Assembly: GCA_025456225.1 (NCBI GenBank)
Contig: JALOLB010000008.1
Coordinates: 1 to 47,513, forward strand
DNA: 47,513 nucleotides
Direction of reading: 5' to 3'
From: Thermoanaerobaculaceae bacterium
Lineage (GTDB): Bacteria; Acidobacteriota; Thermoanaerobaculia; Thermoanaerobaculales; Thermoanaerobaculaceae
Below are positions 16,615 to 24,799 of the stretch, piece after piece; the first letter of the stretch is position 1, and the number at the start of each line of letters is the position of its first letter. The notes under the pieces are model-generated. The model did not search any database. It was not told where the DNA came from and was given only the letters and a program-made list of their open reading frames with translations. The position numbers were made by a program, and so were the translations under genes.

Positions 16615-17469
16615 ATGAGAACGGCCATCGGGATGATGCAGGCGTTGGCGGCAAGCCGGGGGGGCGCGCGCTGGGGTCACGTGGCGCTGCTGGCTCTCGC
16701 GCTCCAGGTCAGGAGCGCATGGATGCTGCTCGGGGTCTGGGTCGCGGCCGCAGGCACGGGCTCGCTCGGGCCGCTCGGCCGCATCCGCATGCTGCCGGCG
16801 CACCCCGACTGGGTCGTCCCGGCACTCGTCCAGAGCGCCGTGGTGGCTCTGGTGGTGGTCGGGCTGGCGCGGCGCTGGCGAACCGGGTGGGCGTTGGTCA
16901 CCGCCTCCGCCGCGAGCTCGGTGGCGTGGGCCGTGACGTTCGCCTGGATGCCCAACGGTCTCGAGGGATACCTGCTGGCCGTTCAGCCCGTACAGGAAGC
17001 CTTCGCGATGGGGTTCGTGCTCGCGTCGGTCGCCGCCACCTGGCGCCGGCTCGGGAGGTGGACCGCTGTGCCCGTCCTGGCGCTGGTCGGCGGCGCCGGT
17101 GCGGGCGCGATCCGGCTCGCGCTGACCTACACGGTCTTCGGCGTCGCGTGGCCCGAGGAGTGGCCGCGCGAGCTCGCCGGCGAGGTGGTTGCCGTGGCGC
17201 TCCTGGCCATCGTGGTCGCGGTGCTGCGCGGGACCACGGCCGCGGCGCAGGAGTGGGCGTCGGGCGACTCGGGGCGCCGTTCGGGAGCGGTGCTGGGCAC
17301 CCTGGGGCTGCTGGCGCTGACCGTCATCCACCTGGCCGCCGGGAGGATCTACTCGGAATGGACCATGGCCGACTCGCAGCGCCTGCTGGTCGCCGCGGGG
17401 CTGGTGGCCCTCCTCGCCGGCTGGGCGCTGGTCGCCTCCTTGCGCGCATCGCGGGCGCGGGCAGCCTGA
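16615..17469 (+). CDS. Polytopic membrane protein of unknown function
   Basis: A 284-residue protein with about seven or eight hydrophobic helices: ALLALALQVRSAWMLLGVWV, VVPALVQSAVVALVVVGLA, WALVTASAASSVAWAVTF, EAFAMGFVLASVAA, AVPVLALVGGAGAGAI, VVAVALLAIVVAVL, TLGLLALTVIHLAAG and LLVAAGLVALLAGWALVASL. No catalytic or transport motif was recognised. Start chosen at the ATG with AGGAG about 8 nt upstream. It is followed after 67 bp by the DUF6599 gene on the same strand. Confidence 0.65.
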   Translation: MRTAIGMMQALAASRGGARWGHVALLALALQVRSAWMLLGVWVAAAGTGSLGPLGRIRMLPAHPDWVVPALVQSAVVALVVVGLARRWRTGWALVTASAASSVAWAVTFAWMPNGLEGYLLAVQPVQEAFAMGFVLASVAATWRRLGRWTAVPVLALVGGAGAGAIRLALTYTVFGVAWPEEWPRELAGEVVAVALLAIVVAVLRGTTAAAQEWASGDSGRRSGAVLGTLGLLALTVIHLAAGRIYSEWTMADSQRLLVAAGLVALLAGWALVASLRASRARAA

Positions 17470-17536
17470 GGCAAGGCTCGCCGTGCCGGTGCCCGGAGGA
17501 GGAGTCGCGGCGTATGATTCCGGATGGCGGAGGATC

Positions 17537-18529
17537 GTGGCGACGGATCGACGACACACTCGGCTGGTCGGGGTTGTGGGCGCACTCGTGCTGGTGCTCG
17601 CCGCGTCCGGCTCGGGGCTGGCCGCCGAGCCGGGAGGAGGCGTCATGGTCGTGACCTGGCCGACGAGCACCGGCGCCTGGCAGCGCCTCGGCGAGCCGCG
17701 GCGTATCGATCCGGACACGATCTTCGACTACATGGACGGTGCCGGGGAGCTGTACCTCGCGTACCGGTTCGACCACCTCGAGATCGCCGAGTACTCCACC
17801 GCCGGAGAGGACCCGATCCTCGCCGAGGTCTACCTCATGAGCTCCGGCGACGACGCGTACGGCCTGGTGTCCCAGGACTGGGGGGGCGAGCCGGTCGCCC
17901 TCGGCGACGGCGGGTGCCGGGGGCTGTACGGCGCCGGCCTGCTGCGAGCGTGGTGCGGCACACGCTTCGTGCGGGTCCTCGCGACCCGGGAGACCACCGC
18001 CTCCCGCGCGGCGACGCTGCGCCTCGCCGAGACGCTGCTCGCCGGCCAGCGGCCCGTCCCGCCACCGGCCCTCGTCGCCGCGCTGCCGTCCACCCTGGCT
18101 GGCTGCGCGCAGCGGCCGGGCAGCACGGTGTTCCTCCGCTCCGACCTCGTGCTCAACTCGGTCTACTACCTGAGCGGCGACAACATCCTCTCGCTCGGCC
18201 CGAGCACCGAGGCGGTCGTCGCCTCGTACGCGCCACCGGCGCCGGCGGGTGCTCCAACGGTGCTGCTGCTCGCCATCTCCTACCCCGACGGGCAGGCCGC
18301 CGAGAAGGCCCTCGCCCGCTTCGTCGCCGCCTACCTGCCGGAGCAGGTCGGGAAGGCGCGCCCCGCGAGCGGGATCCTCACCGCGAAGGTGGAGGACGGC
18401 TGGCTCGCCGCCACTCGTGCCGGCCGGCTGGCCGTGCTCGCGTTCCGCTGCCCGGGCGCCGATCTCGCCAGGCAGGCGGTCACCGAAGCGCTGCAGACCC
18501 TCGACACGCTGGAGGCTCCCCATGCCTGA
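17537..18529 (+). CDS. Exported DUF6599 family protein
   Basis: A 330-residue protein with an N-terminal signal sequence (LVGVVGALVLVLAASGSGLA). The mature part has IDPDTIFDYMDGAGELYLAY near the start, which is the conserved opening of DUF6599 proteins, then YGLVSQDWGG, and FLRSDLVLNSVYYLSGDNIL around the middle. Family members often sit next to DUF362 proteins, as here, where the downstream gene overlaps by 8 nt. Function unknown; the pair is probably co-translated and acts in the periplasm. Start is uncertain: GTG 17537 has GGAGG upstream but with short spacing; GTG 17483 is an alternative. Confidence 0.7.
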   Translation: MATDRRHTRLVGVVGALVLVLAASGSGLAAEPGGGVMVVTWPTSTGAWQRLGEPRRIDPDTIFDYMDGAGELYLAYRFDHLEIAEYSTAGEDPILAEVYLMSSGDDAYGLVSQDWGGEPVALGDGGCRGLYGAGLLRAWCGTRFVRVLATRETTASRAATLRLAETLLAGQRPVPPPALVAALPSTLAGCAQRPGSTVFLRSDLVLNSVYYLSGDNILSLGPSTEAVVASYAPPAPAGAPTVLLLAISYPDGQAAEKALARFVAAYLPEQVGKARPASGILTAKVEDGWLAATRAGRLAVLAFRCPGADLARQAVTEALQTLDTLEAPHA

Positions 18530-19403
18530 CGGCAGACGGCCCATCACCCGGAGAGACCTGATCGGCGACGTGGCGGCCACCGCGGCGGCGCTCGCCGTCA
18601 TCGGCCCCGGCCGCCTCGCGGCGGCGGCCGACCGTCCGGTGCGCCGCGCCACGGTGACGCTGGTGCGCGACGCGGCGCTCGCCGAGACCCGGGTGGACGT
18701 CGCGGTCCTGAGAAAGACGCTCGCCGAGACGCTGCAGGGCGTGACCGGCAAGAAGTCGATGACCGAGGCGTGGCTGTCGCTGGTCACCCCGACCGACGTC
18801 ATCGGCCTGGTGCCCACCGACCACCTCAACCCGACCCACCCCGAGCTCATCGCGGCGGTCCGGGAGTCCCTCGTCGAGGCCGGGATCCCGGCGGAGCGCG
18901 TCGTGCTCGCCCAGGGAGGCCCGGACAAGCCGACCGCGTGCACCGCCCTGATTGCCCTGCCGGCGCTCAAGGCGCACTGGCTCACGGGCATCGGCACGGT
19001 GCTCAAGAACTACATCATGTTCACCGGCCAGCCGTCGGCCTACCACCGCGGCGACAACGTCAAGCTGGGCGAGATCTGGAACGCGCCGCACGTCAAGGGG
19101 AAGACCCGGCTGGTGCTGGTCGACGCCCTGCGGCCGCTGTGCGACAAGGGGCCGCAGCCCGACCCACGGTACATGTGGGGGTACGGCGGCCTGATCGCCG
19201 GCACCGACCCGGTGGCGGTCGAAACCATCGCGCTGGCGATCATCACCGCCAAGCGCACGGCGCTCCGCGGCGAGCCGTGGCCGCTCTCGCCGCCGCCGCT
19301 GTGCGTGCAGGCGGCCGACGAGGTCTACGGCCTCGGCACCTCCCGGAGAGCCGAGATCACCCTCGACGCCCGAGGCTGGACGAAGGACCTGCTCGTCGGG
19401 TAG
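18522..19403 (+). CDS. Tat-exported DUF362 domain protein
   Basis: A 293-residue protein with a twin-arginine-type leader (PITRRDLIGDVAATAAALAV). The mature domain has ADDxx-type DUF362 features: DVAVLRKTLAETLQGVTG, SLVTPTDVIGLVPTDHLN, ESLVEAGIPAERVVLAQGG, GTVLKNYIMFTGQPSAYH and the C-terminal GGLIAGTDPVAVETIALAII, which is the family's GTDPVAxD motif with Glu in place of Asp. DUF362 proteins are often fused to ferredoxin domains; none is present. The ATG overlaps the previous gene, with GGAGGCT upstream. Tat export suggests folding with a cofactor in the cytoplasm first; the cofactor is not known. Confidence 0.85.
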   Translation: MPDGRRPITRRDLIGDVAATAAALAVIGPGRLAAAADRPVRRATVTLVRDAALAETRVDVAVLRKTLAETLQGVTGKKSMTEAWLSLVTPTDVIGLVPTDHLNPTHPELIAAVRESLVEAGIPAERVVLAQGGPDKPTACTALIALPALKAHWLTGIGTVLKNYIMFTGQPSAYHRGDNVKLGEIWNAPHVKGKTRLVLVDALRPLCDKGPQPDPRYMWGYGGLIAGTDPVAVETIALAIITAKRTALRGEPWPLSPPPLCVQAADEVYGLGTSRRAEITLDARGWTKDLLVG

Positions 19404-19404
19404 C

Positions 19405-19441
19405 TGCGGCCGCCGATCCGGCGACCCCGCCTCCGGCCGCA
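19405..19441 (+). terminator. GC-rich hairpin after the DUF362 gene
   Basis: TGCGGCCG (19405-19412) pairs perfectly with CGGCCGCA (19434-19441). It starts one base after the stop. There is no T run, so termination would be Rho-dependent or weak. Confidence 0.3.
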
Positions 19442-19463
19442 TTGGCGCTGCGCGTGCTGGCAA

Positions 19464-19492
19464 TTGCGCGGAGCTTGTTTTGATCGTACCAT
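19464..19492 (+). promoter_or_regulatory. Weak candidate promoter for the symporter operon
   Basis: TTGCGC (19464-19469) and TACCAT (19487-19492) are separated by 17 nt, 70 bp before the DUF485 start. Both hexamers match the sigma-70 consensus only partly. Confidence 0.25.
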
Positions 19493-19562
19493 CCCCCCCG
19501 CAGTCCGCCAGCACCAGCTCGTTGCACCAAAGCGTACTGACAGCACAGGGAGGTGGATGACC

Positions 19563-19853
19563 ATGCTTCATGAGCCTGCTGCCAAGACTGGCAAGGACCC
19601 GGCAGCCTCGTACAAGACCCGAATCGGCGTCTGGATGTTCACGCTGTACGCCGCGTTCTACGCCGCGTTCGTGGGCATCAACCTGTACGATCCCCTGCTG
19701 ATGGAGAAGACCATCGTGTTCGGGCTCAACCTGGCGACAGTCTATGGCTTCGCTCTGATCATCGTGGCCCTGATCCAGGCCCTCGTCTACGACCTGATGT
19801 GCCGCCGGCGCGAGCATCTGCTCCGCGACAAGGCTCCGGAAGGGGCGCAGTAG
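19563..19853 (+). CDS. DUF485 membrane protein, partner of the symporter
   Basis: A 96-residue protein with two transmembrane helices (WMFTLYAAFYAAFVGINLY and FGLNLATVYGFALIIVALI), ending YDLMCRRREHLLRDK. DUF485 proteins are encoded immediately before ActP-type sodium:solute symporters and are thought to assist them at the membrane. The stop is one base before the symporter start, so translation is coupled. Two starts are possible: ATG 19563, 9 nt after GGAGG, and ATG 19557, too close to it. Confidence 0.85.
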   Translation: MLHEPAAKTGKDPAASYKTRIGVWMFTLYAAFYAAFVGINLYDPLLMEKTIVFGLNLATVYGFALIIVALIQALVYDLMCRRREHLLRDKAPEGAQ

Positions 19854-19854
19854 C

Positions 19855-21768
19855 ATGGTCATACTCATCTTCCTGACGTTCGTCGCCTTCGTCATCGGGC
19901 TGTCGTTCTACCTCGGCAACAAGACCAAGACCTCGAGCGGCTACTACGCCGCCGGCGGTCAGATCCACTGGGGCGTCAACGGCATCGCATTCGCCGGCGA
20001 CTACCTGTCGGCGGCGTCGTTCCTCGGCATCTGCGGCATGATCGCGACGGTCGGCTATGACGGCTTCCTCTACTCGATCGGCTACCTCGCCGGCTGGATC
20101 GTCGCCCTGTTCGTCGTCGCCGAGCCGGTCAAGCGACTTGGCAAGTACACGTTCACCGACGCGGTCGACTCCAAGTTCAACTCGCGCGGGATCAAGCTCG
20201 CTGCTGCGATCAGCACGCTCGTCGTCTCGGTCTGCTACCTGATCCCGCAGATGGTCGGCGCCGGCGTTCTGGTCGAGCCGCTGCTCGGCATTCCGCACCA
20301 CTGGGGCGTGATCATGGTCGGTGCGATCGTGATCACGATCGTCGCGACCGCCGGCATGGCCTCGACGACCTATGTGCAGTTCATCAAGGGTGGCCTGCTC
20401 ATCGTCTTCTCGCTCGTGCTCGTCATTGCGGTCTGCGTGCGGGGGTTCTCGACCAGGCCCGACCAGGGCGGACGGGTGCCCTTCCATGAGTACGCCACCA
20501 TTGCCGCCACCGAGGTTGACGGGCAGGTCGTGCCGGCCGACGCATCGTTCCGGGTGCTCGAAATGCAGACCGTGGCGGCTGCCAAGAGGAGCTTCGTCAA
20601 GCTGGCCAAGGACGGCGTCGAGAGCTGGTGGCTGGTTGCACGCACAAGCAGCGCCGTGACGCTCCACGAGATCCAGTCGGCAGTTACGAGCAAGGATGGC
20701 AGGAAGCTCGTCAACGGCCAGCCGGCCGGGCCCGGCAACCTGCTGCGTCAGACCGGCAACATCGTGCAACTGCGCGGCAGCTCGACCGCTGTGACGGGCT
20801 CGGTCTCGCCGACCGGGCTGCTCTCGGCGATGAGCGACAAGAACACGCGCGTCTCGACCTGGCGCGATGCCTCCCTGACCGACAAGGATGGCAACAAGGT
20901 CAAGCTCTACTATCCGATCGAGCTGGCCGGCAACGTGTTGATGCGCCCCGGGACCAAGTTCGCGGTGCAGGGGACGTGGCTGCAGAGGATCGACTTCGTC
21001 TCACTCATGCTCGCGCTGTTTCTGGGCACCGCCGCGTTGCCGCACATCCTGATCCGGTACTACACGGTGCCGAACCCGGCAGCCGCCCGCAAGAGCACGA
21101 TCGTTGCCATCGCGGCAATCGGGTTCTTCTACATTCTCACCCTGTTCATGGGGCTCGGGGCCATGATCAACGGGGTCATGAACCCGGCCGACAGCAACAT
21201 GGCCGCGCCGCTGCTCGCCCGGAGCTTCGGCGATCTGCTGTTCGCGGTGATCTCGGCGATCGCCTTTGCGACCGTCCTTGGCACCGTCAGCGGCCTGATT
21301 GTCGCCGCCTCGGGCGCAGTCGCCCACGACCTCTTCGACCGCTACATGCAGGTCAAGATGGACGATCGGCAGAAGATCAAGGCCGGCAAGATTTCCGCGT
21401 TCGTGATCGGTGCGCTTGCGATCGTGCTCGGCATCCTGTTCAAGGGCATGAACGTGACCTTCCTGGTCGGGCTGGCGTTCGCGGTTGCCGCGTCGGCCAA
21501 CCTGCCGGCGATCATCATGCTGCTGTTCTGGAAGCGCACCACTGCCAAGGGAATTGCCGCCTCGATCCTGGTCGGCGTGGTCTCGGCGGTCGGGTTGATT
21601 GCATTCGCGCCGGACATGTACAAGCAGTACGGCCTCGACCCGACGACCGCCCCGATCCCGTTCAGCAACCCGGGTATCATCTCGATCCCGCTTTCCTTCA
21701 TCACGTTGGTTGTGGTGTCGCTGCTGACCCGCCGCGCCCCCACCGCCACGGAGTCAGCCCAGGCGTGA
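19855..21768 (+). CDS. Sodium:solute symporter, acetate permease (ActP)-like
   Basis: A 637-residue SSF-family protein. Early residues SGYYAAGGQIHWGVNGIAFAG and DYLSAASFLGICGMI are the SSF TM1-TM2 signature shared with ActP; later landmarks are YLIPQMVGAGVLVEPLLGI, GTAALPHILIRYYTVP, and LGTVSGLIVAASGAVAHDLF. In the family it takes up acetate or other short carboxylates with sodium ions. ActP of E. coli is about 550 residues; the excess here is a hydrophilic stretch of about 170 residues (205-375) where ActP has a loop of about 45. The symporter is coupled to DUF485 upstream and followed by a hairpin and the sensor-nucleotidyltransferase gene, a gene order known for regulated carboxylate uptake. 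Substrate is inferred, not shown. Confidence 0.9.
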   Translation: MVILIFLTFVAFVIGLSFYLGNKTKTSSGYYAAGGQIHWGVNGIAFAGDYLSAASFLGICGMIATVGYDGFLYSIGYLAGWIVALFVVAEPVKRLGKYTFTDAVDSKFNSRGIKLAAAISTLVVSVCYLIPQMVGAGVLVEPLLGIPHHWGVIMVGAIVITIVATAGMASTTYVQFIKGGLLIVFSLVLVIAVCVRGFSTRPDQGGRVPFHEYATIAATEVDGQVVPADASFRVLEMQTVAAAKRSFVKLAKDGVESWWLVARTSSAVTLHEIQSAVTSKDGRKLVNGQPAGPGNLLRQTGNIVQLRGSSTAVTGSVSPTGLLSAMSDKNTRVSTWRDASLTDKDGNKVKLYYPIELAGNVLMRPGTKFAVQGTWLQRIDFVSLMLALFLGTAALPHILIRYYTVPNPAAARKSTIVAIAAIGFFYILTLFMGLGAMINGVMNPADSNMAAPLLARSFGDLLFAVISAIAFATVLGTVSGLIVAASGAVAHDLFDRYMQVKMDDRQKIKAGKISAFVIGALAIVLGILFKGMNVTFLVGLAFAVAASANLPAIIMLLFWKRTTAKGIAASILVGVVSAVGLIAFAPDMYKQYGLDPTTAPIPFSNPGIISIPLSFITLVVVSLLTRRAPTATESAQA

Positions 21769-21789
21769 CGCTCCTGGAACGGTTCTCCG

Positions 21790-21820
21790 GGCGTGGGCGA
21801 GCGGCTTGCTCGCCCACGCC
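21790..21820 (+). terminator. Strong hairpin between the symporter and the PHP-Cache-NT gene
   Basis: GGCGTGGGCGAGC (21790-21802) and GCTCGCCCACGCC (21808-21820) form a perfect 13-bp stem with a 5-nt loop, 21 nt after the symporter stop. Only a short T run follows (GCTTTCCC), so it may terminate partially or stabilise the upstream mRNA, lowering expression of the regulator relative to the transporter. Confidence 0.65.
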
Positions 21821-21851
21821 GCTTTCCCGCCGGTGACGCTATTCTGTCGCC

Positions 21852-24710
21852 ATGCCCGCGACCACGCGGATCGACCTGCACCTGCACTCGAGCTACTCCG
21901 ACGGTCGGCTCTCGCCGAAGGCCCTGGCCGAGCTGGTTGCGCAGCATGGCCTCGCCCTGGCTGCGCTCGCCGACCACGACACGCTGGCCTCACAGAAGGC
22001 CTTCCACGCCGCGCTCGCGCTGCGGGGCATCGGTAGAATCAGCGCGGTCGAGCTGACGACCTGGCACGGTGCCCAGGAGATTCACCTCCTTGCGTATGGC
22101 GTCAACGTGGATCACCCGGAGCTCCTCGACACCGTCGCGGCTCTCGGGCAAGCCCGCAACCTTGGTTTCCACAGCGTCACGAGCTCGCTCCAGCACCGCC
22201 CCCCCAACGGCACGGCGGCGCTCCCGCTCGTGGGCGGCAGGCTGCTGACAGGCGATGCCATCGCCCTCGTCCATCGCGCCGGGGGGAAGGCGTTCCTCGC
22301 CCACCCGCTCACCGACGATCACGGCATCGGGGAGGCTCGAGGCACGGTGGCAGAGCTCAAGAGGCTCGGGCTGGACGGGCTCGAGGCACTCTACAGCCGC
22401 TATCGGGAGCCCGATCAGCGGGCTCTGGTCGAGCTCGCGGCCGAGCACGGCTTGCTGGTCAGCGCCGGCTCCGACTTCCACGGCACGGGCCAGGATGACG
22501 CCGCCCTCGGCATCGACATGCCCGCCGAGCTCTGGAACCGGCTGCAGGGCGCCCTCGCCGACACCGTCCGGGGTGGTGAACTGTCGATCCCGAGGCCGAG
22601 CCGGCACAGCCTCAAGCGCTTCGTCTCCCGCATCGTCCTGCCCGCGGTGCTTGCGGTGCTGTTGTTCGTCGTGACGATCTTCGCGTTCATCCTCCCACGC
22701 TTCGAGGCAGCGCTCCTCGACCGCAAGCGCGAGATGATCCGCGAGCTCTCCAACTCGGCAGTGACGATCCTGGCGGAGTCGCACCGGGCCGAGCTACGTG
22801 GCGAGCTGACACGCCCGCAAGCCCAGGTGCAGGCAGCATCCCGCATCGCCACCCTCCGCTACGGCCCCGAGAGCAAGGACTACTTCTGGTTGCAGGACCT
22901 CTCGCCCCGCATCGTCATGCACCCGTACCGTCCGGAGCTCAACGGTCAGGACGTCTCGTCGTTCCGGGACGCGCGCGGGGTCCGGATCTTCGTGGAGTTC
23001 GCCGACGTCGTGCGCCGGCGGGACGAGGGCTATGTCGACTACGTCTGGCAGTGGAACGACAACCCGAGCCGGCTGACACCCAAGGAGTCCTACGTCCGGG
23101 GGTTCCAACCCTGGGGCTGGGTGATCGGCACCGGGCTCTACACCGAGGACGTCCGCCAGGAAATCAAGAGGCTCGAGCGCGGCATGGCGTATGGCTCGGC
23201 GGGAATTGTCGTCATCGTCGCGTTGCTCCTCCTGTACCTGGTACGCGAGAGCCTGCACCTCGAACGCCAGCGCAGTGAGGCTGAGGGGCACCTCATGGAG
23301 ACGACCCACAGGTATCAGTCGCTGGTCGAAGCCTCATCCGAGGGTGCCATCCTGCTCGTCGACGGCCGCTGCAAGTACGCCAACCCGGTCGTGCTCAAGC
23401 TCCTCGGCCGTAGTCCGAACCAGGTGCAGCTCCTCCACCTCGACGACATCTTGCCGGCAGTGGCGAAGAATGCGACCGCCCGTGAGCAGATCGCCGGCGG
23501 TGTCGAGCAACCAACCGGTCCGATCGAGGTCGAGCTGCACAGCGCCGGTGGGGGTGTTGTCCCATGCGTCATCACGCTGACTCCGATCCAGCTCGGTGAG
23601 CGCCGGGCAATCATCCTGCAGGTCCGGCAGGAAACGACCAGGAGTCGGCCGCCGGCCGTGTTGGTACCGGGCTTCCCTGAGCTGGTCTCCGGGATAGCGG
23701 CCGCGAACCACGCCGACGAGATCATTGCGCTGTGCCGCGGTGTCGGCGCGGTGGTCTCGTCGAGCATCGTGGTCGGCATGCACGCCCGCCAGGTCACCCG
23801 TCAGCTCTCCGCGGTCTGTGACGCCGCAACAGGCCGACTGATCGAGCTCGCAATCGCCGAGCTACCGCCGCCGCCGTGCCCATTCTGCTTCGTCGGCATG
23901 GGCAGCCAGGGCCGAGAGGAGCAGACACTCTTCACCGACCAGGACAACGCCATTGTGTTCTCGGACGAGGCCGACCCCGACTGCGCCCGCCCGTGGTTTG
24001 CGGCCCTCGGACGACTCGTGTCGACCCATCTCGATGCCGCCGGCTACTCGTTCTGTCGAGGCGACGTGATGGCCCAGAACCCCAGATGGTGCAACCCGCT
24101 CTCAACCTGGCAGCAGCTCTTCCGCGAGTGGATCGCCAAGGCCGAGCCGAAGGAGCTACTCGACCTCTCGATCTTCTTCGACTTGCGTCCGGTCTACGGG
24201 GAGGCCTCGCTCGTCAACCAGCTCAAGGCGGACACCGCGTCCGCACTGGCGACATCCCCTGGCTTCTTCCCGCACTTCGCGCAGAACGCCTTGCTGTTCA
24301 AGCCGCCCATCCGCCTGTTCGGCCGGATCATCGTCGGCACGGCCACCGGCGAGCGCGCGGGGCTGCTCGACCTCAAGGATGCCACCATGCCGATCGTCAG
24401 CTTCGCTCGGCTCTATGCCCTCAAGCACTCGATCATGCTGACCAACACCTTCGATCGTATCGACGCGATGGTTGACGCTGGCGTGCTCGCCCACTCAACT
24501 CGTGATGACCTTGCCTTCGTCCACGAGCACCTGCTTCGGGTCCGCATCGAGCACCAGGCGGCCCAGCTCGCCGAAGGCCTGCCACCGGACAACGTGGTCG
24601 ACCACCACTCGCTGAACCACATGCAGATGGTCCTCCTGCGCGAGGCATTTGGCCAGGTCGACATCGTTCAGCAGAAGATCACCACCGATTTCCTCGGCGG
24701 GCAGAAGTAG
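21852..24710 (+). CDS. PHP phosphoesterase - Cache sensor - PAS - DUF294 nucleotidyltransferase fusion
   Basis: A 952-residue protein with five parts. (1) PHP phosphoesterase, residues 5-245: DLHLHSSYSDG (H10, H12, D17), ALADHDT (H42, D43), AVEL (E67), AHPL (H151) and GSDFHG (D208, H210), i.e. all metal ligands of the TrpH/RNase AM type. (2) TM helix about 260-281. (3) Single Cache domain about 285-440 (DYFWLQDL, PWGWVIGTGLYTEDV), expected outside the membrane, then a second TM about 449-465. (4) PAS-like domain about 485-595 (YQSLVEASSEGAILLVDG). (5) GlnD/DUF294 nucleotidyltransferase, residues about 605-800, with an intact active site FVGMGSQGREEQTLFTDQDN (D696, D698), and the DUF294_C helical domain to the end. 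Usual DUF294 proteins next to ActP carry CBS or cNMP domains instead. The likely role is to sense an external ligand and modify a target by nucleotide transfer or removal (inference). Confidence 0.9.
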   Translation: MPATTRIDLHLHSSYSDGRLSPKALAELVAQHGLALAALADHDTLASQKAFHAALALRGIGRISAVELTTWHGAQEIHLLAYGVNVDHPELLDTVAALGQARNLGFHSVTSSLQHRPPNGTAALPLVGGRLLTGDAIALVHRAGGKAFLAHPLTDDHGIGEARGTVAELKRLGLDGLEALYSRYREPDQRALVELAAEHGLLVSAGSDFHGTGQDDAALGIDMPAELWNRLQGALADTVRGGELSIPRPSRHSLKRFVSRIVLPAVLAVLLFVVTIFAFILPRFEAALLDRKREMIRELSNSAVTILAESHRAELRGELTRPQAQVQAASRIATLRYGPESKDYFWLQDLSPRIVMHPYRPELNGQDVSSFRDARGVRIFVEFADVVRRRDEGYVDYVWQWNDNPSRLTPKESYVRGFQPWGWVIGTGLYTEDVRQEIKRLERGMAYGSAGIVVIVALLLLYLVRESLHLERQRSEAEGHLMETTHRYQSLVEASSEGAILLVDGRCKYANPVVLKLLGRSPNQVQLLHLDDILPAVAKNATAREQIAGGVEQPTGPIEVELHSAGGGVVPCVITLTPIQLGERRAIILQVRQETTRSRPPAVLVPGFPELVSGIAAANHADEIIALCRGVGAVVSSSIVVGMHARQVTRQLSAVCDAATGRLIELAIAELPPPPCPFCFVGMGSQGREEQTLFTDQDNAIVFSDEADPDCARPWFAALGRLVSTHLDAAGYSFCRGDVMAQNPRWCNPLSTWQQLFREWIAKAEPKELLDLSIFFDLRPVYGEASLVNQLKADTASALATSPGFFPHFAQNALLFKPPIRLFGRIIVGTATGERAGLLDLKDATMPIVSFARLYALKHSIMLTNTFDRIDAMVDAGVLAHSTRDDLAFVHEHLLRVRIEHQAAQLAEGLPPDNVVDHHSLNHMQMVLLREAFGQVDIVQQKITTDFLGGQK

Positions 24711-24799
24711 CGGGGCATGGAACCGCCTCAGACGGGAACGGCATCTCGCCGGCTGGGTCTCAAGAGGAGTCGGGAGGAGTCAACCTGGTCCTGTCGCCC

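Noticed and set aside
19451-19480. Sigma-54 promoter upstream of the DUF485 gene
   Set aside because: A TGGCA is present but no GC lies 10 nt after the GG, so the -24/-12 rule fails.
24711-24799. Bidirectional terminator between the PHP-Cache-NT gene and the second propeller
   Set aside because: No stem of useful length was found; only two similar AAGAGGAGT stretches in direct orientation.
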